From positions 25,837,163 through 25,901,162 of the forward strand of contig CM030713.1 in the NCBI GenBank assembly GCA_017979445.1: a DNA stretch of 64,000 nt, written 5' to 3'. Shown here piece after piece: positions 46,705 through 58,131 of the stretch (within the stretch, counting starts at the first letter, position 1; the number at the start of each line of letters is the position of its first letter). A program made the position numbers and the translations under genes. The notes under the pieces are model-generated. The model saw nothing but the letters and a program-made list of their open reading frames with translations. It was not told where the DNA came from and did no database searches. Source of the DNA: Akebia trifoliata (taxonomy: Eukaryota > Streptophyta > Magnoliopsida > Ranunculales > Lardizabalaceae).

Positions 46705-47160
46705 AGCCCTTTTAACTCAGTTGGTTGATGAGCCAAGTACCACAGCCGTAGAGACCACGGCGCTGATTCAAACGAGAACTATTTGACTTTTCCAAGACAC
46801 GAGTCGACCCTTTTAGTCAATCCATGATCCGAATCCCGATCTGTCTCGGGACCGAGTCTTGTCGTGCGGTCGCTCCAAGCCGACACAATAACAAAAACCC
46901 AAAAAATCTATGGATGGGGACCACACAATGTCATGGGCTTGGGCGGCCCATTTCCACGTCCCAACTACATCTTTGTCTGTTGCACATGGGCTTTGAACCA
47001 CGTGGCACTCATTCCGCCACGGACGGTAAAGGCCAAACCTCATGTTCCTTGGCTAAGGTCCAAACCTGCAAAGGAGGGAGATTGGCCATGCATCCCTGCC
47101 TTCCCTACTCACGTTTGTGTCCCCACTCCCACAAAACTCTATGGGCCCCATATTAGTATA
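46705..47160 (+). mobile_element. tRNA-derived SINE or tRNA-like relic
   Basis: TAACTCAGTTGG (46713-46724) resembles a Pol III A box, and GATTCAAAC (46765-46773) resembles a B box about 50 bp later, as in a tRNA-derived SINE head. The following GC-richer segment to about 47160 would be the body. It does not fold as a normal tRNA and no clear tail or duplication was seen. Confidence 0.3.
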
Positions 47161-47530
47161 ATTAGAATTTTCTTAAATATTTAACGTACCCTTTGTTTTC
47201 AAACTCACGATGATACATCCACCCCCTTGACATTCTTGTTTTATGAGACATTAATAAAATGATTAAAATACCATCTTCTTTCAACTTGTTGCCCCATTCC
47301 AAGAACTGTCTTCAACCTCTCAATCTTTTAAGGGTAAAATTTCAATTTTTTTGAGAATCTTTGTTCTTTTAAACCCTTCACTTATTCGAAAATAATGTAG
47401 AAAATTTAAAGAAGTACAAAACAGTAGAGATAATCAAACAGAGATCAAGCTAGTAATGAACTTAATTATCATCAAAAGCAAAGGTTTAGACTTTAGTGAT
47501 GATTAATTATATATATATATATATATATAT
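47161..47530. other. Intergenic stretch; nothing recognised
   Basis: AT-rich, ending in a (TA)n run that hosts the MITE to its right. Confidence 0.6.
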
Positions 47531-47887
47531 AGATTAGGATCCGTATACACATAAAGCTACAATGTGTTTTGTCTTATATGGGCAAAAATGTTTGGAATGG
47601 GCTGATTTTTTGTGAGAATGATATTTATGGTGAGAAGATCATCCTTGCCAAAAACCAGCCCATTATGAAACTTCTAGCCCCATGTTTACAAGTTGAAAAA
47701 TTTTAGACCGTCCAATTTTTGTAAATCAATTTTGATGGGGTTAGAAGTTTTGGAATGGAATGATTTTTTGCAAGGATGATCCCCTCACCACAGAGATCAT
47801 ATTTACAAAAAATCAGCCCATTCCGAACCTTTTTAACCATATGAAGCAAAAATATTGTAACTTTATGTGTCTACGGAACCCCATCCT
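47531..47887. mobile_element. Micron-like palindromic MITE, copy 6
   Basis: It is of the same type as copy 4 (ends AGGATCCGTATACACATAAAG shortened, and CTTTATGTGTCTACGG inverted) and sits against a (TA)n run at about 47506-47531. The two internal palindromes built on TTTGGAATGGGCTGATTTTT are retained. Confidence 0.75.
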
Positions 47888-50839
47888 ATATGTATATAAA
47901 TTATTTTTTGAGGGTTGGGTAGCAATGGTTATTTGGAAAGAGCCAGGTTGAAGAGTTGAGTATTTCCATTGTTTTCTGTTAGTTTTTCCTAGAAGACCAT
48001 AATCAAGGAATAAATTATCATTTAGAAATGCAAGGGTATCTTAGATATTCATTACAATCCCGAGGGGTATGCCTAAATTACTCACAAAAATATCCTTTCC
48101 TGCACGTGCATAAATGAAAAAGAAGTGAAGCTTGAATCCTACAATCTACATTCTCCAATTAAACATAGGAAAAGGCCTTATTACTAAGGTTGATGGTTTG
48201 GATATATATGGCCAATGAAGCCCAAATTTTTTTTTAATTAAAAGGTATATTCAAACTGAAAGTTCTAAAAGAAAATCTCAAATATTCGATATAATATGGA
48301 TGGAGATAATAAAAATAGGTATGAATGTTATTATTTATCTTAGAAATTACCTGTTATCTTGTGCGTGTGAGAGGAGAGGACTATACATGTCTCAAGGATT
48401 AGTTGAGTGCTCTAAGAGACTCTAATACCATGGGTAAAAAAACATTATTGTTATATTTTATTTTATTTTTTGAAAGGTGAACACTAAATATTCAATAAAA
48501 AGTCCTAGATATTGATGAAAGAGAATGGAGGAACATGATTCTTTGGCTAACCCCAAATGTTTGGGATAGTTAAGGCTTTCGGGACAAGGATAATCATGTA
48601 TTTGTATCAAATATTAATCGAGTCAATAACATAAATCAGCTACTTTTCTTAAATTCTTCATATCTATATCTTTAGTTAGGTCACATGCCATCACGATATA
48701 TATCACTTGACACTACATATATGCCATTTTCATCCTTATATTGTTACTTTTCATAATCTTTGACTTTCGCTAGTGTCCTCAACAAATTCCTCTCCATGAA
48801 AAACAAAATGGACTGACTTAACAACTCTAGCTAAAATTACTAACTATTAACCAATTACTAATTTATAGCCACATTTTATTAGAGCATTAATATGATCCAT
48901 TGTAATAAGGTGTACTTACATAGACCATATGATTAGATAGGCTTGTGATTCTTATGTTCTCTATTTAGACCCATTAGGATTTTGTAATCATCAATTGAAA
49001 ATGAATATATATATTCATTTTCAATTGATGCTATTACATTACCTCCAAATATAATAAATAGAAGCAAAAAATTATATAAAAAAAAAGGATGCCTCATATA
49101 AAGCATTTTTAAACTGCTTTCCTAAAGTAAGAATTCTAGAAACAATTGGGAACACCATTGTACATTGGTTTTTCTCGACTTAGTGAAGAAGAAAGCTTTG
49201 TTGTGATGCCCCATGGATGTAAGCTATTTTTGGAGGTGATATCACTCTTTTCAATCATTGTAATGCTTCCAAAGACAAGTTGTAAGGAGGCATACCCCCA
49301 TTGTTACAATAATCTTACCAATGGGAGGCCCATCCCATCACCCTTGAAAGCTAAGTGAATTGGATTCTTTCATAACCTTTTTGCCCGATGAAGAATCAAA
49401 TTAAGCTAAACCCTGATTAAAGTACCTATTATGGTACGTGGAGTCTGATGGTACTATTTAAGAAGGAGTATTATTCATCATTTAACACAGTGGAAATGAT
49501 GATCAAGCTCGATGCTAAGCTTGCTGGGGGGGGGGGGGGTCCAAGGGTGGAGCACCTGGAAGAAATTTTCCAATGGTATGTTTCTAGTTTCACTAATATT
49601 ATGTCAAACCTAGTTAGGTTTTTTTTTTTTTTTGTTGTTTGGAGGGGGGAGGGGGGGGGGGTGGTTATATATATATATATATAGGGGGGGGGGGTGGTTA
49701 TATATATATATATATATATAATTTCGGTGAAAGGGTGTAATATGCAACTTTGAATTTTCTCTTCATAGTGGAATATGTGTGATCCGTGGACTTACCTAGG
49801 AACCGCGTAAAAATCTCTGTGTTTTGTGTATATGATTACATCTTGCCTTACTTTTATTTGTTTATTGTCCTTAGATTGATTTCTCTATAGTGCCTTGAAT
49901 TCTATCACATAGTTTAAGGCATCCGGTTATACACACTGCTTGATGGACTACAAATCTTGTTGTTAGAGAAAGAAATTTGATTGTGGGTGCATTAGCAAAG
50001 AAAGTGCATCAATACAAACTTCGTCGTCTTTTAGCAATTCATCCCAGTTACCTCTTCTGTAAGGAAGGCTTTATTTGGTGATCTTGAAGGCCTTTCTTTG
50101 TTTTGTTACTTGTAATTGAGGGGAAGTTTTAGTTGATTTGAGATATTTAAATTAAGTTGTAATAATTTTACATCTTGCTTCATTTGAAAAAACTAACAAT
50201 AAAATTCTGTGGTAATTTTCTTTATCAAATGTCTTATTTAGATGTAAGTCCATATTTTTGAGTTCCTTCCAAGGGCAAAGGACTTGTGAGTCATTTACCT
50301 CAATTACAAGGGCAACTAGATCTTTACATCATCCATGAGTGTTTCCAATTTTCTAGATTTCTACGATTCTACCAAATTACAATAATCTATACTAAAGAAT
50401 GTTCTTAAAAAAACTAAGGCGGTGGCAAGAGCAACAAACAAGGAACTACAAGCCATGCAGTAGTAATTATCTAACACAAAGACAAGAAAGTTCGGATCCT
50501 CGATAGAAACAAATGGGTCCCCCTTCATTGTTTTTCTATGTTAAACCTCTCTCTTGGCATATCTTAATTTCTTCCTTCTTATATTCACTAACAGTGTCTC
50601 CGTTGTTATTCTCTTTACATTGTGGCGTGTCTATGTTTTGGGTGCCAATTTGATTGAAAAAGTTGGAGAGAGAAAAGAGAGAGAGGAGACAAGAGAGAGC
50701 TTTAAGGGTACCCATATCTACGTTTTCTTTCTTACATACCTCATTACCCACACATCTGCATGTTCTCTTGGAGAACCTCTTGCTTCTCATACAAAACCAG
50801 CATTTAATGCTCTTTATTTCTTCTAGTAGAAATACTACT
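47888..50839. other. Intergenic stretch with a palindrome, poly-G tracts and relics; no gene
   Basis: It contains the 40-bp palindrome (48990-49029), G homopolymers (49526-49540 and about 49646-49700) with a local duplication of G-tract plus TGGTTATATATATA, and a possible Copia-type LTR relic around 49790-49850 (GGACTTACCTAGGAACCGCG then AAAAATCTCTGTGTTTTG). None of the short frames resembles a known protein. Confidence 0.5.
48990..49029. repeat. 40-bp perfect palindrome
   Basis: ATCAATTGAAAATGAATATA is followed directly by its exact reverse complement, with no spacer. It could extrude as a cruciform. It is not part of a recognised element. Confidence 0.95.
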
Positions 50840-50849
50840 AGTACTACCC

Positions 50850-50857
50850 CTATATAA
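50850..50857 (+). promoter_or_regulatory. TATA box of the RGF/GOLVEN gene
   Basis: CTATATAAC lies about 90 bp before the start codon, with a pyrimidine-rich leader (TCTCTTCTCTCTCTC) directly before ATG. Spacing fits a transcription start near 50880. Confidence 0.65.
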
Positions 50858-50939
50858 CCTACACACATACAAACCTCGCTAGTTCCATATATCTTTACCT
50901 CTAGTATCCTTAAGATCCCTCTCTTCTCTCTCTCTAACA

Positions 50940-51787
50940 ATGTCAACTGTGTCTTCCCTTCTTCTTCTTCTCCTTATATGTCTTTCTATGCATGCCTGCA
51001 ACAGTCGCCATCTGCGCGTCATGGGTAAGGTGTCAAGTAGACAAGGTCACCTTCGTAGAAAGGTTGGTGGAAAATGTTAAATTACTTAATATTTGTAAGG
51101 GATATTTACGAAAAAGTGATCAACTTATGATGAATTTATGATTCTGGTTCACTGTTCATTTTAATTACCAAAACATGAACAAAACGAATTCCGAGGTTTA
51201 AAGTAATTAACTGGAAATAGTCACTTTAAACCTGTGAAATTGTCACTTTAAAACTACTGAATTCGTTGCCCTTCTGAAATGTTTTTTTAACTAAAATGTG
51301 ATCATTCACGTTTTGGTAATTAAAATGAACAGTAAGCCGGATTAGTAAATAACTCATTTTCAGCTCACAAAATGGTAATTCACCCTATTTTTAACATAAT
51401 TTCAAAAAAAAAAAACATTTGATATATATATATATATATATAAACAGAACCAATTTAATCTTCTGGAATCTGGTGCAGGATGTAGAGAAGGCGATAATCG
51501 CAAAGGGTAATGTTCCATCAAAGGTGAAGGCTTCCTTAGTGTCAAATGAACTCCCAACAAGAACAAAACAAGCAGAAAAAAAGGAAAGCGAGATCAATGG
51601 AAGTCAGGGTGGTCCAAGTGCAAGTACTCAAAAGCCTATTAATTCTCATGCTCTCCAGAATGAAGTTGAAGAAAAGAAAAGAGATATTTCGGTTTCTTGG
51701 CATTTATCTCACAAGAAACATGATGAACATCCTGTGTTTAACTTAGATTATGCTCCACCCAAGACACACCCTCCCTCTCACAACTGA
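50940..51787 (+). CDS. RGF/GOLVEN (CLEL) root meristem growth factor precursor, two exons
   Basis: Exon 1 (50940-51062, 41 codons) has Met and a leucine-rich signal peptide, with SSLLLLLLICLSMHACNS around residues 5-22, then basic residues. Exon 2 (51479-51787) follows a TGGTGCAG acceptor in phase 0; the donor is AAG/GTTGGT. The donor-like GTAAGG at 51025 would shift the frame to a stop. The 143-residue product ends in DYAPPKTHPPSHN and stop, the 13-residue RGF/GLV signature: Asp-Tyr for tyrosine sulfation, HPP proline, terminal His-Asn. The processed peptide is secreted and read by RGI receptor kinases to control root meristem size or gravitropic growth. The middle is Lys/Ser-rich and variable, as usual in the family. 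A (TA)n run lies in the intron just before exon 2. Confidence 0.9.
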
Positions 51788-52070
51788 ACCACCATTCTTC
51801 TTCTTCCTCTCTCTTTCTCTCATCTAGAGACTCTAAAACATGCACAAGAATGAAGAACTAGTAGAGCCTTAAACTCATATTTAAAGTTACCAAAATAGAT
51901 AGCTATAAAAATCTTCAACTAACCTTATAACATGGGCTGTTGTACCCTATATGTTGCCATGCTTTGGCTGTTCTGTTTACCGTACATCAGATAATGTTTT
52001 GACCCTAGAAATATCACCACTTTGGCTATCAAATTTTGATTATATTATCATTCTTATTGCATTTTCTTCT
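51788..52070 (+). other. Probable 3' UTR and downstream flank of the RGF gene
   Basis: No second gene is seen before the LINE fragment. Polyadenylation signals are not clear-cut. Confidence 0.4.
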
Positions 52071-52417
52071 TCTATCATATTTAAGTTTTTTTTTTGATAA
52101 GTAGCAATATATTCATAAGAAAAGAAAATAATACTAGGCCAGTCGAGGTGACCAACCTAGCAAGACCTTACAAACAGACGCTACTCACCAGAAATACAAA
52201 GCATCCCATCCCAGTTATAAATAAAATCCTCGAAGAATATCCCCCTAAATTCTCTAAAAATTTTGGACCAACAAAACAAAAGGCCCAAAATGGAGATAAT
52301 TGTTTCTGTGCCATCTTTTTTATTCCCCTAAAAGATACGGCCATTTCTCTCCCGCCACACCCCCCAACAAATTGCGAATGGTGTAATACTCCAAAGTAAC
52401 CTCTATCATATTTGAAG
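52071..52417 (-). mobile_element. 5'-truncated LINE (L1-type) with target duplication
   Basis: TCTATCATATTTAAG (52071-52085) and TCTATCATATTTGAAG (52402-52417) flank a 316-bp insert with a T run at its left, which is the poly-A tail on the minus strand. The minus strand encodes GVWRERNGRIF and then a stop, the pattern near the C terminus of plant L1 reverse transcriptases. It is a dead-on-arrival copy, 350 bp downstream of the RGF peptide gene. Confidence 0.75.
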
Positions 52418-53099
52418 TTAATATGTAAATATGGTATATACATAATATAATATATTTATTATCTTTGATAGTACGAGACGTGAAGGAAGTGAAATTATAT
52501 TGAAACTAAATTTGTTTCAAAATTGAGGTAAATTACAACATGCTTTTCTATCATACAATGGCGTGGGGTAGAGCAGTAATTAGGGAGTTAATGTGTAGGG
52601 AGTAATGGTATGTATCCAATATTCATTGCCCATCTTCTCCAGCACGTTATCAGTAAGAGAAACAAAGTGCAAAAGGTATGTATGCATGCATGCAAGCATG
52701 TGCAAGTATAAGTCATTATCTGAACCATGTGCTTTTACATGTGAGTGATAAAAGAGAATTTTAATGATACAATAGTGTAATGGGTATCATATGGTACTTG
52801 TGTAGGAATCGGCCAGTGCCGAATTTATTAGGATCTGTATCCCATGTTTCCGAAGGAATTATAGATTTTACGGAAAATATGATGTCGTCGAAGATGTAGT
52901 AGTTCTGGATTATGAGGAACCCCACTGAAACCACGTGTCCATCCACGATTCAATTTTCCTTCTCAACAGTTCATACTATCTTCTATTATTTATTTATTTA
53001 ATTTATCAAAATTATAAATTCATACAACAGTTGTGGCTTGTTAGAACATGGTGAGTTGAAGGATAAATGGTTATGGTCCCTTATGTTGCTTTTGTCTCT
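52418..53099. other. Intergenic stretch; nothing recognised
   Basis: It holds a short ATGCATGC run near 52683. The frame 52761-52946 (minus) has no recognisable family. Confidence 0.5.
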
Positions 53100-55106
53100 T
53101 CTATCCTCTCATTAATATAAGTGTGGGCTTTGTTGCCTGACATATATGTGGGGTTGGTTTTCTTTCTTAAATGAGAAAAGCAGTTATGAGTTAGTTTCTA
53201 CACTTTCAGTTGTAGTTCACAGTTCTTCCCTACCTGGGGTCTGTGTTTGAGTGACTTATCATCGATATTAAGCTCTACTGACTTTTTGGTTGCAACAAAT
53301 TCTTTTTTCAGTTGTGAGAATCTTATTTCTTAGGAAGCTCTACTTTTAAGTCATATTAAGGCCTAAAGGCCTCTGTATTATCGGTAATTAAACTTGTTTA
53401 ACTAAGTATTACTAGGAAGTTTATGGTCATAACTTTGAAAATTTATCAAGATTTCGTTATATAGAAGTTCATAATAGAGTCAATAATACATACTGATTTG
53501 AATAAATCCATCCAACGAGTTTAAAGTTTGTAGCTTTAACTGATCTTCCATCAAGAGAACTACTTTGGTAGGGTCAATAGTTTAAGCTTGGTTAGCTAGT
53601 TGGTTGTAAGGAGGTTCTATTTTTGTAGTTTTTCCATAGAATCACTCTAAGGCCAAATGACCATATTATTATCATAATTAAGTAAGCTTAGTTTTCTATT
53701 CACCTTCCCTTCTCGAAATCATAACATTACGTTTCCCATACAACCAATAAAGACTTAGAACAAGAAACAAATAGAAAAAATGGTGTGCGGGCACATAGAG
53801 GTCATGGTACTCAGGTAGTACCACTATCCTTATATGTTGTCTCTCCAACTCTTTAATCATAACCGTGCAGTTGGTGGACTGCCTAATCGATTGATGTGCA
53901 TCATAATCACAATGTTGATCATGATCCTATTCTCAAAAATATAAACTTTGACCCTCCCTGTTAACAATATTTCTATTTCTCCACTTCCAATCTGAACATC
54001 CCATAATTTTTCAAGTAGTTTATAAATTCCTGTTTGTATAAGACTTGCATTGAATCTATTATAAGGACACATGGTATGTTTTTTTTTCTTGGGAATTTTA
54101 TTAATACCCTCATATGAAATTGGCGATATTAGGTTTACCCCTTTGAAAATGCAATATTCGACTCATCCTTGGACTGAAATTCAACCACCCAAGTTTTTTT
54201 TTCAAATCAAAATTCCACTCTTAATTCATACCAAAAAAAAAAACTAATAATAAATAACCAAATGTTGACTTTTGATCAAGGGATGTAAACCTAATCTTGC
54301 ATTTTATACGGCTAAACCTAATATGACCAATTTCACAGGGGGCTTACGAAAATCCCATTAATTTTTTCTTCCTATGGAATCAACATTAGGTACTTCTACC
54401 TTGAGTAGGTTGTATGTTGACCTTAACAAGATAAATAATGAACCCTTGTTTTTTTTTTTTTAATCAATTTTCTTATGCGAGGGACTACACATTGTACTCG
54501 GCCACTCATTAATCTTGTATTTAAATATTGTTCTTATAGATTCAATTTATTTATTTTTTAAATCACATGAGCTGAACAGATGCAAAACCAATGGACTTGA
54601 CTACAAAGGTATCTTAAGCTCCAGATACAAAACCTAACCATAGACAGTGGTTGCAACCATTTCGAGAATGTCTCCCAAATAAATTGAAAACATTATATCT
54701 TAAGCAAATTTCAACATCATCATAAACAACAATTGAACTTCGAAAGACCAAAATGCCTGCTCTAATGAAACATATATACCAATCCCGAATCCCCAACATA
54801 ATCGATAACCCCGTAAAACGAAAATTCCCCACTAAACAGTTTGGTTAAATTTTGCTTACTTATAAGTTGACTCCATACTTACGAGTTTTTAAGGTAATCA
54901 AGTTGAAGAATTTTGAGGTCCTGATCCCCAAGCAACATATGATCAGATCTTTCTGCACCTTCCAACCAAAGTTAACCTGAAATGGAACCACTTTTAGATC
55001 AAATTAACTATACCATAATCCCCAAAGTATTTGTAGGTAATCATCCATCCGGGCTTCTGCATTTTGAAAAATGAGATTGTTTCCTTTTATTATTTTCAGT
55101 TGTAAT

Positions 55107-55537
55107 TTATTCTGGATTTTGCAAGAATTTGTGCTTGAGATTGTCATGCACTATGTTCTCTGTTGCTCCTTAACATGGCCATCTTAAGCACTATTTTCTA
55201 TTTAAACTCATGCATACTTTGATTTAATCATTTAATGTTTTTAATTTTATTCAAAATACCTTTCAAAAACTAAATCAAATTAATTCATATGCATTGCCTT
55301 TTGTAAGGGGTAAACCTAGTAATGCCAATTTCTCAGAGGGTATTACTACAATTTCAAAATAAATTTTGAAGGCCAAACTTAAAGGACTGACTATCACAAA
55401 GAACATTAAATGATTAAATCAAAGTATGCATGAGTTTAAATAGAAAATAGTGCTTAAGATGGCCATGTTAAGGGGTAACTGAGAACATAGTACATGACAA
55501 CCTCAACCACAAATTTCTGCAAAATCCAAAATAAATA
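55107..55537. repeat. Long inverted repeat, about 135-bp arms and about 155-bp spacer
   Basis: Arms 55107-55242 and 55400-55537 are close inverse copies (CTTAACATGGCCATCTTAAG and CTTAAGATGGCCATGTTAAG at the best-matched part). A third, direct copy lies at about 57370-57570. A transcript across it would fold into a long hairpin. Confidence 0.85.
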
Positions 55538-56921
55538 GAAATATATGTAGATGGTTTTGATTTTAAACCCATTTGGATATCAAAATACCCATTACCAAAA
55601 CCTCAATAATATTATGATCATGATGATGAAAACACGACAAAACAACCTTGAATAATGGCACTTTTTACATTATATGAAAGTTGGGTGGTAAGGGAATCAT
55701 GAAAGTATACATCAACTTATTGGATTGGTTTTCTTTCTTAAATGAGGAAGGCAGCTGTGAGTTAGTTTCTACCCTTTCAGATGTGGTTTCAGAGTTCTTC
55801 CCTACCTGGGGTCATAGTGTTTGTTGAAGTAGATACTAAACTCGACTGACCAGTTTGTTTTTCCAAGGAAATTTTCTGGTTCAAATTTTGCAGTTTTCCA
55901 TCCTAGAAGTTCATTACACAAACAACAATGCAAAATGATTCGGATACCTCGTCGGTTGCAAGGCAGTTTAATATGTAGCTTTAACTAACTATATATGGTG
56001 TTCAATAAGAAAATAAAAGTAATATGAAATCACAATATTAGGTTTCCCATACAACCAATTAAGACTTAAAAAAAGAACAAATAGAAAAAATGGTGTGTGG
56101 GTACATAGAGGTCAGGGTACTCAGATAGTACCACTATCCTTATATGTGATCCCTCCAACTCTTTATTCACAACTGTCCAGTCGGTGGACGATGCTAATAG
56201 ACTGTTTGATTCAATTCTCAACATCCCATATATATTTGATGGATGTCATGGTGCGAAAAACCTAATACATCAAACAACCCTTGATCCATGAACCGTACAA
56301 TGAACATTGCTCAAGCATTTTATACTTTTATTTTTATTTTTTATGGGTATTAATAGTTTATACATTATTGCATTAGGGTCATATATGATATTCTTTTCTT
56401 GGGAATTTTAGTGACACCCCATATGATATCGAGGATAGTAGGTTTACCCCCTCTGCAAAAAATATGAGATTCGATTATCCTTTAACCGAAAGTCAACATC
56501 CTCATTTTTTGATGATTAAAACTGAAAATTTGATTTAATTAAAAATAACCTTCAAAAACCTCAATTTCAATATTAAAATTTGAATAAAATCAGAATTTTG
56601 GCTATTAAATCTTCAATAAAAAGGATAGTTGTCTTTCGATCAAGCGGTTATTTTATAGGGTGTCATACTAATATCACCAATTTCACAGGTGGCATTATTA
56701 AAATTCCCTCTCTTTTTTTTCCCCTAGAGTATCAACATTAAGCACTTCTACCTTGAGGAGGTGGTTGACCTTAACAAGATAAATAATGAACCCTTAAGTT
56801 TTATCAATTCTTCCTGTGTGAGGGACGAGGGGCTAGGCAACGTTCTCGGCCGCCACGCATTATTGTATTTAAATATTGTACCTATAAATTCATTTTATTT
56901 TATTTTAGAGTTGTGATACAA

Positions 56922-57083
56922 AGCCTTCGTAGGACACTATTTTCAACACTACGCTGACATGGAAGTGTACAAATAATCATTAATTTCTTTCCTTGAGATA
57001 CAAGTTAAAAAAATCAACGGTTCTCTGTACACTACCACATCAGCACAGTGTTGAACACAATGTCCAGCTAAGGCAGTCCATTA
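56922..57083. mobile_element. MITE-like inverted-repeat element
   Basis: The outer GGACACTATTTTCAACACTA...GCTGACATGG on the left pairs with CCACATCAGC...GTTGAACACAATGTCC on the right (about 40 bp, imperfect) around a short loop. It is present in the second duplicated unit and not seen at the matching place in the first, so it is a later insertion. Confidence 0.65.
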
Positions 57084-57749
57084 TTTTTCTTTTATTTCTT
57101 ATTTTTTACATCACATGGGCTGAGCAGATGCACATAGACTCAACTATGATGGTTTGTTAAGCACCAAATTCAAAGCCTAACCAGAGACAGTGGTAGCAGC
57201 ACTTTCGAGAATGTCTCCCAAATATCACAAAAACAATTGAACTTTGGAATATCAAAATGCCTGCTCTAGTGAAAATATATAATATATACGTACCAAACTC
57301 GAATCCCCAACATAATTGATAAGCCCTAAATGAAAAATGAAATTGTTTCCTTTTTATATTTTCATATATAATTTATTATATATGCATGCTTTAAGAATTT
57401 GTGGTTGAGCAAATAAAAATTTAGAACTTTCAAGAAACTTTTTTGGGCATGCCATATGACCCTTGAATCCTAGTATATTCTTTGTTCCTCCTTAACATGA
57501 CCATATTAAGCACTATTTCTATTTAAATGTATGCATACTTAACATTTAGCGTTCTTTGTCATAGATTTTCTTCGGCCATTCAAAATTTGTTGGGAATTTT
57601 TGTAATATCCTCCCTACAAAATGGGATCGATGGCCCCCCCAAAGAATGTTACATTGTATAATATTTGAGCCACAATGCAATGGCTCAAATATTGTTCATT
57701 GATTGAGCCTCAAATCAAACAAAAGAATTAAATTAATTCTCAAAACATT

Positions 57750-58110
57750 GTAATGTATAAGGGCAAACTTGACGTGCACTTTATTATAATTAAGAGTACC
57801 AAATTACATATAATCACTTTATTAAATTTTAGATCAGTACCACATTACGTAGAACGGAGATTATAAGTTGCGATAGAGATAGATCAAGGCACTCTATTAT
57901 AATTGGAGGAGCTCTTAATTATAATTTAGATTAGAGTGCTACATTACGTAGAACAAAATTTATCATCACTTGCAATAAAGATAGATCCAGGAACTTTATT
58001 ATAATTTAGAGTACCACCTTAAGTAGAATAGACCTTATTGAATTTTTGAACAGTACCACATTACATAGAGAGAAACGTTTAAGTTGTGATAGAGATAAAT
58101 CGAGACACCA
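57750..58110. repeat. Degenerate tandem repeat of about 100 bp, about 4 copies
   Basis: A unit combining ACCACATTACGTAGAAC, AGTTGCGATAGAGATAGATC and CACTTTATTATAATT recurs about four times immediately downstream of the ESF1-like gene. Confidence 0.65.
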
Positions 58111-58131
58111 CCCACCATAGTAATTTCCTGC

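Larger units (their letters stand above)
53100..57600. repeat. Diverged tandem segmental duplication (two units, about 2.5 kb apart)
   Basis: Blocks in the first unit recur in order in the second: the TGGTTTTCTTTCTTAAATGA block (53150 / 55730), the CCATACAACCAAT...AGAAAAAATGGTGTG block (53737 / 56049), GACCTTAACAAGATAAATAA (54419 / 56767), TTTCGAGAATGTCTCCCAAA (54659 / 57203) and GAATCCCCAACATAAT (54787 / 57301). Divergence is considerable and indels are many. No intact gene is visible in either unit; the conserved blocks may be promoter or UTR remnants of a duplicated locus. Confidence 0.75.

Noticed and set aside
46824..47184. Overlapping frames in the GC-richer segment
   Set aside because: Competing frames on both strands with no family features; base composition alone explains them.
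49146..49358. 70-residue frame with several Cys and Pro
   Set aside because: No signal peptide, no splice context and no recognisable family.
52094..52443. Frames on both strands near 52.2 kb
   Set aside because: They belong to a 5'-truncated LINE copy with target duplication.
54614..54832. Minus-strand frame in the duplicated unit
   Set aside because: The matching segment in the second unit (57150-57310) does not keep the frame, so it is not conserved as coding.
53150..55740. Tandem duplication as an LTR pair
   Set aside because: Homology is spread over whole units with many indels, and no TG...CA ends, primer site or 5-bp duplication could be found.
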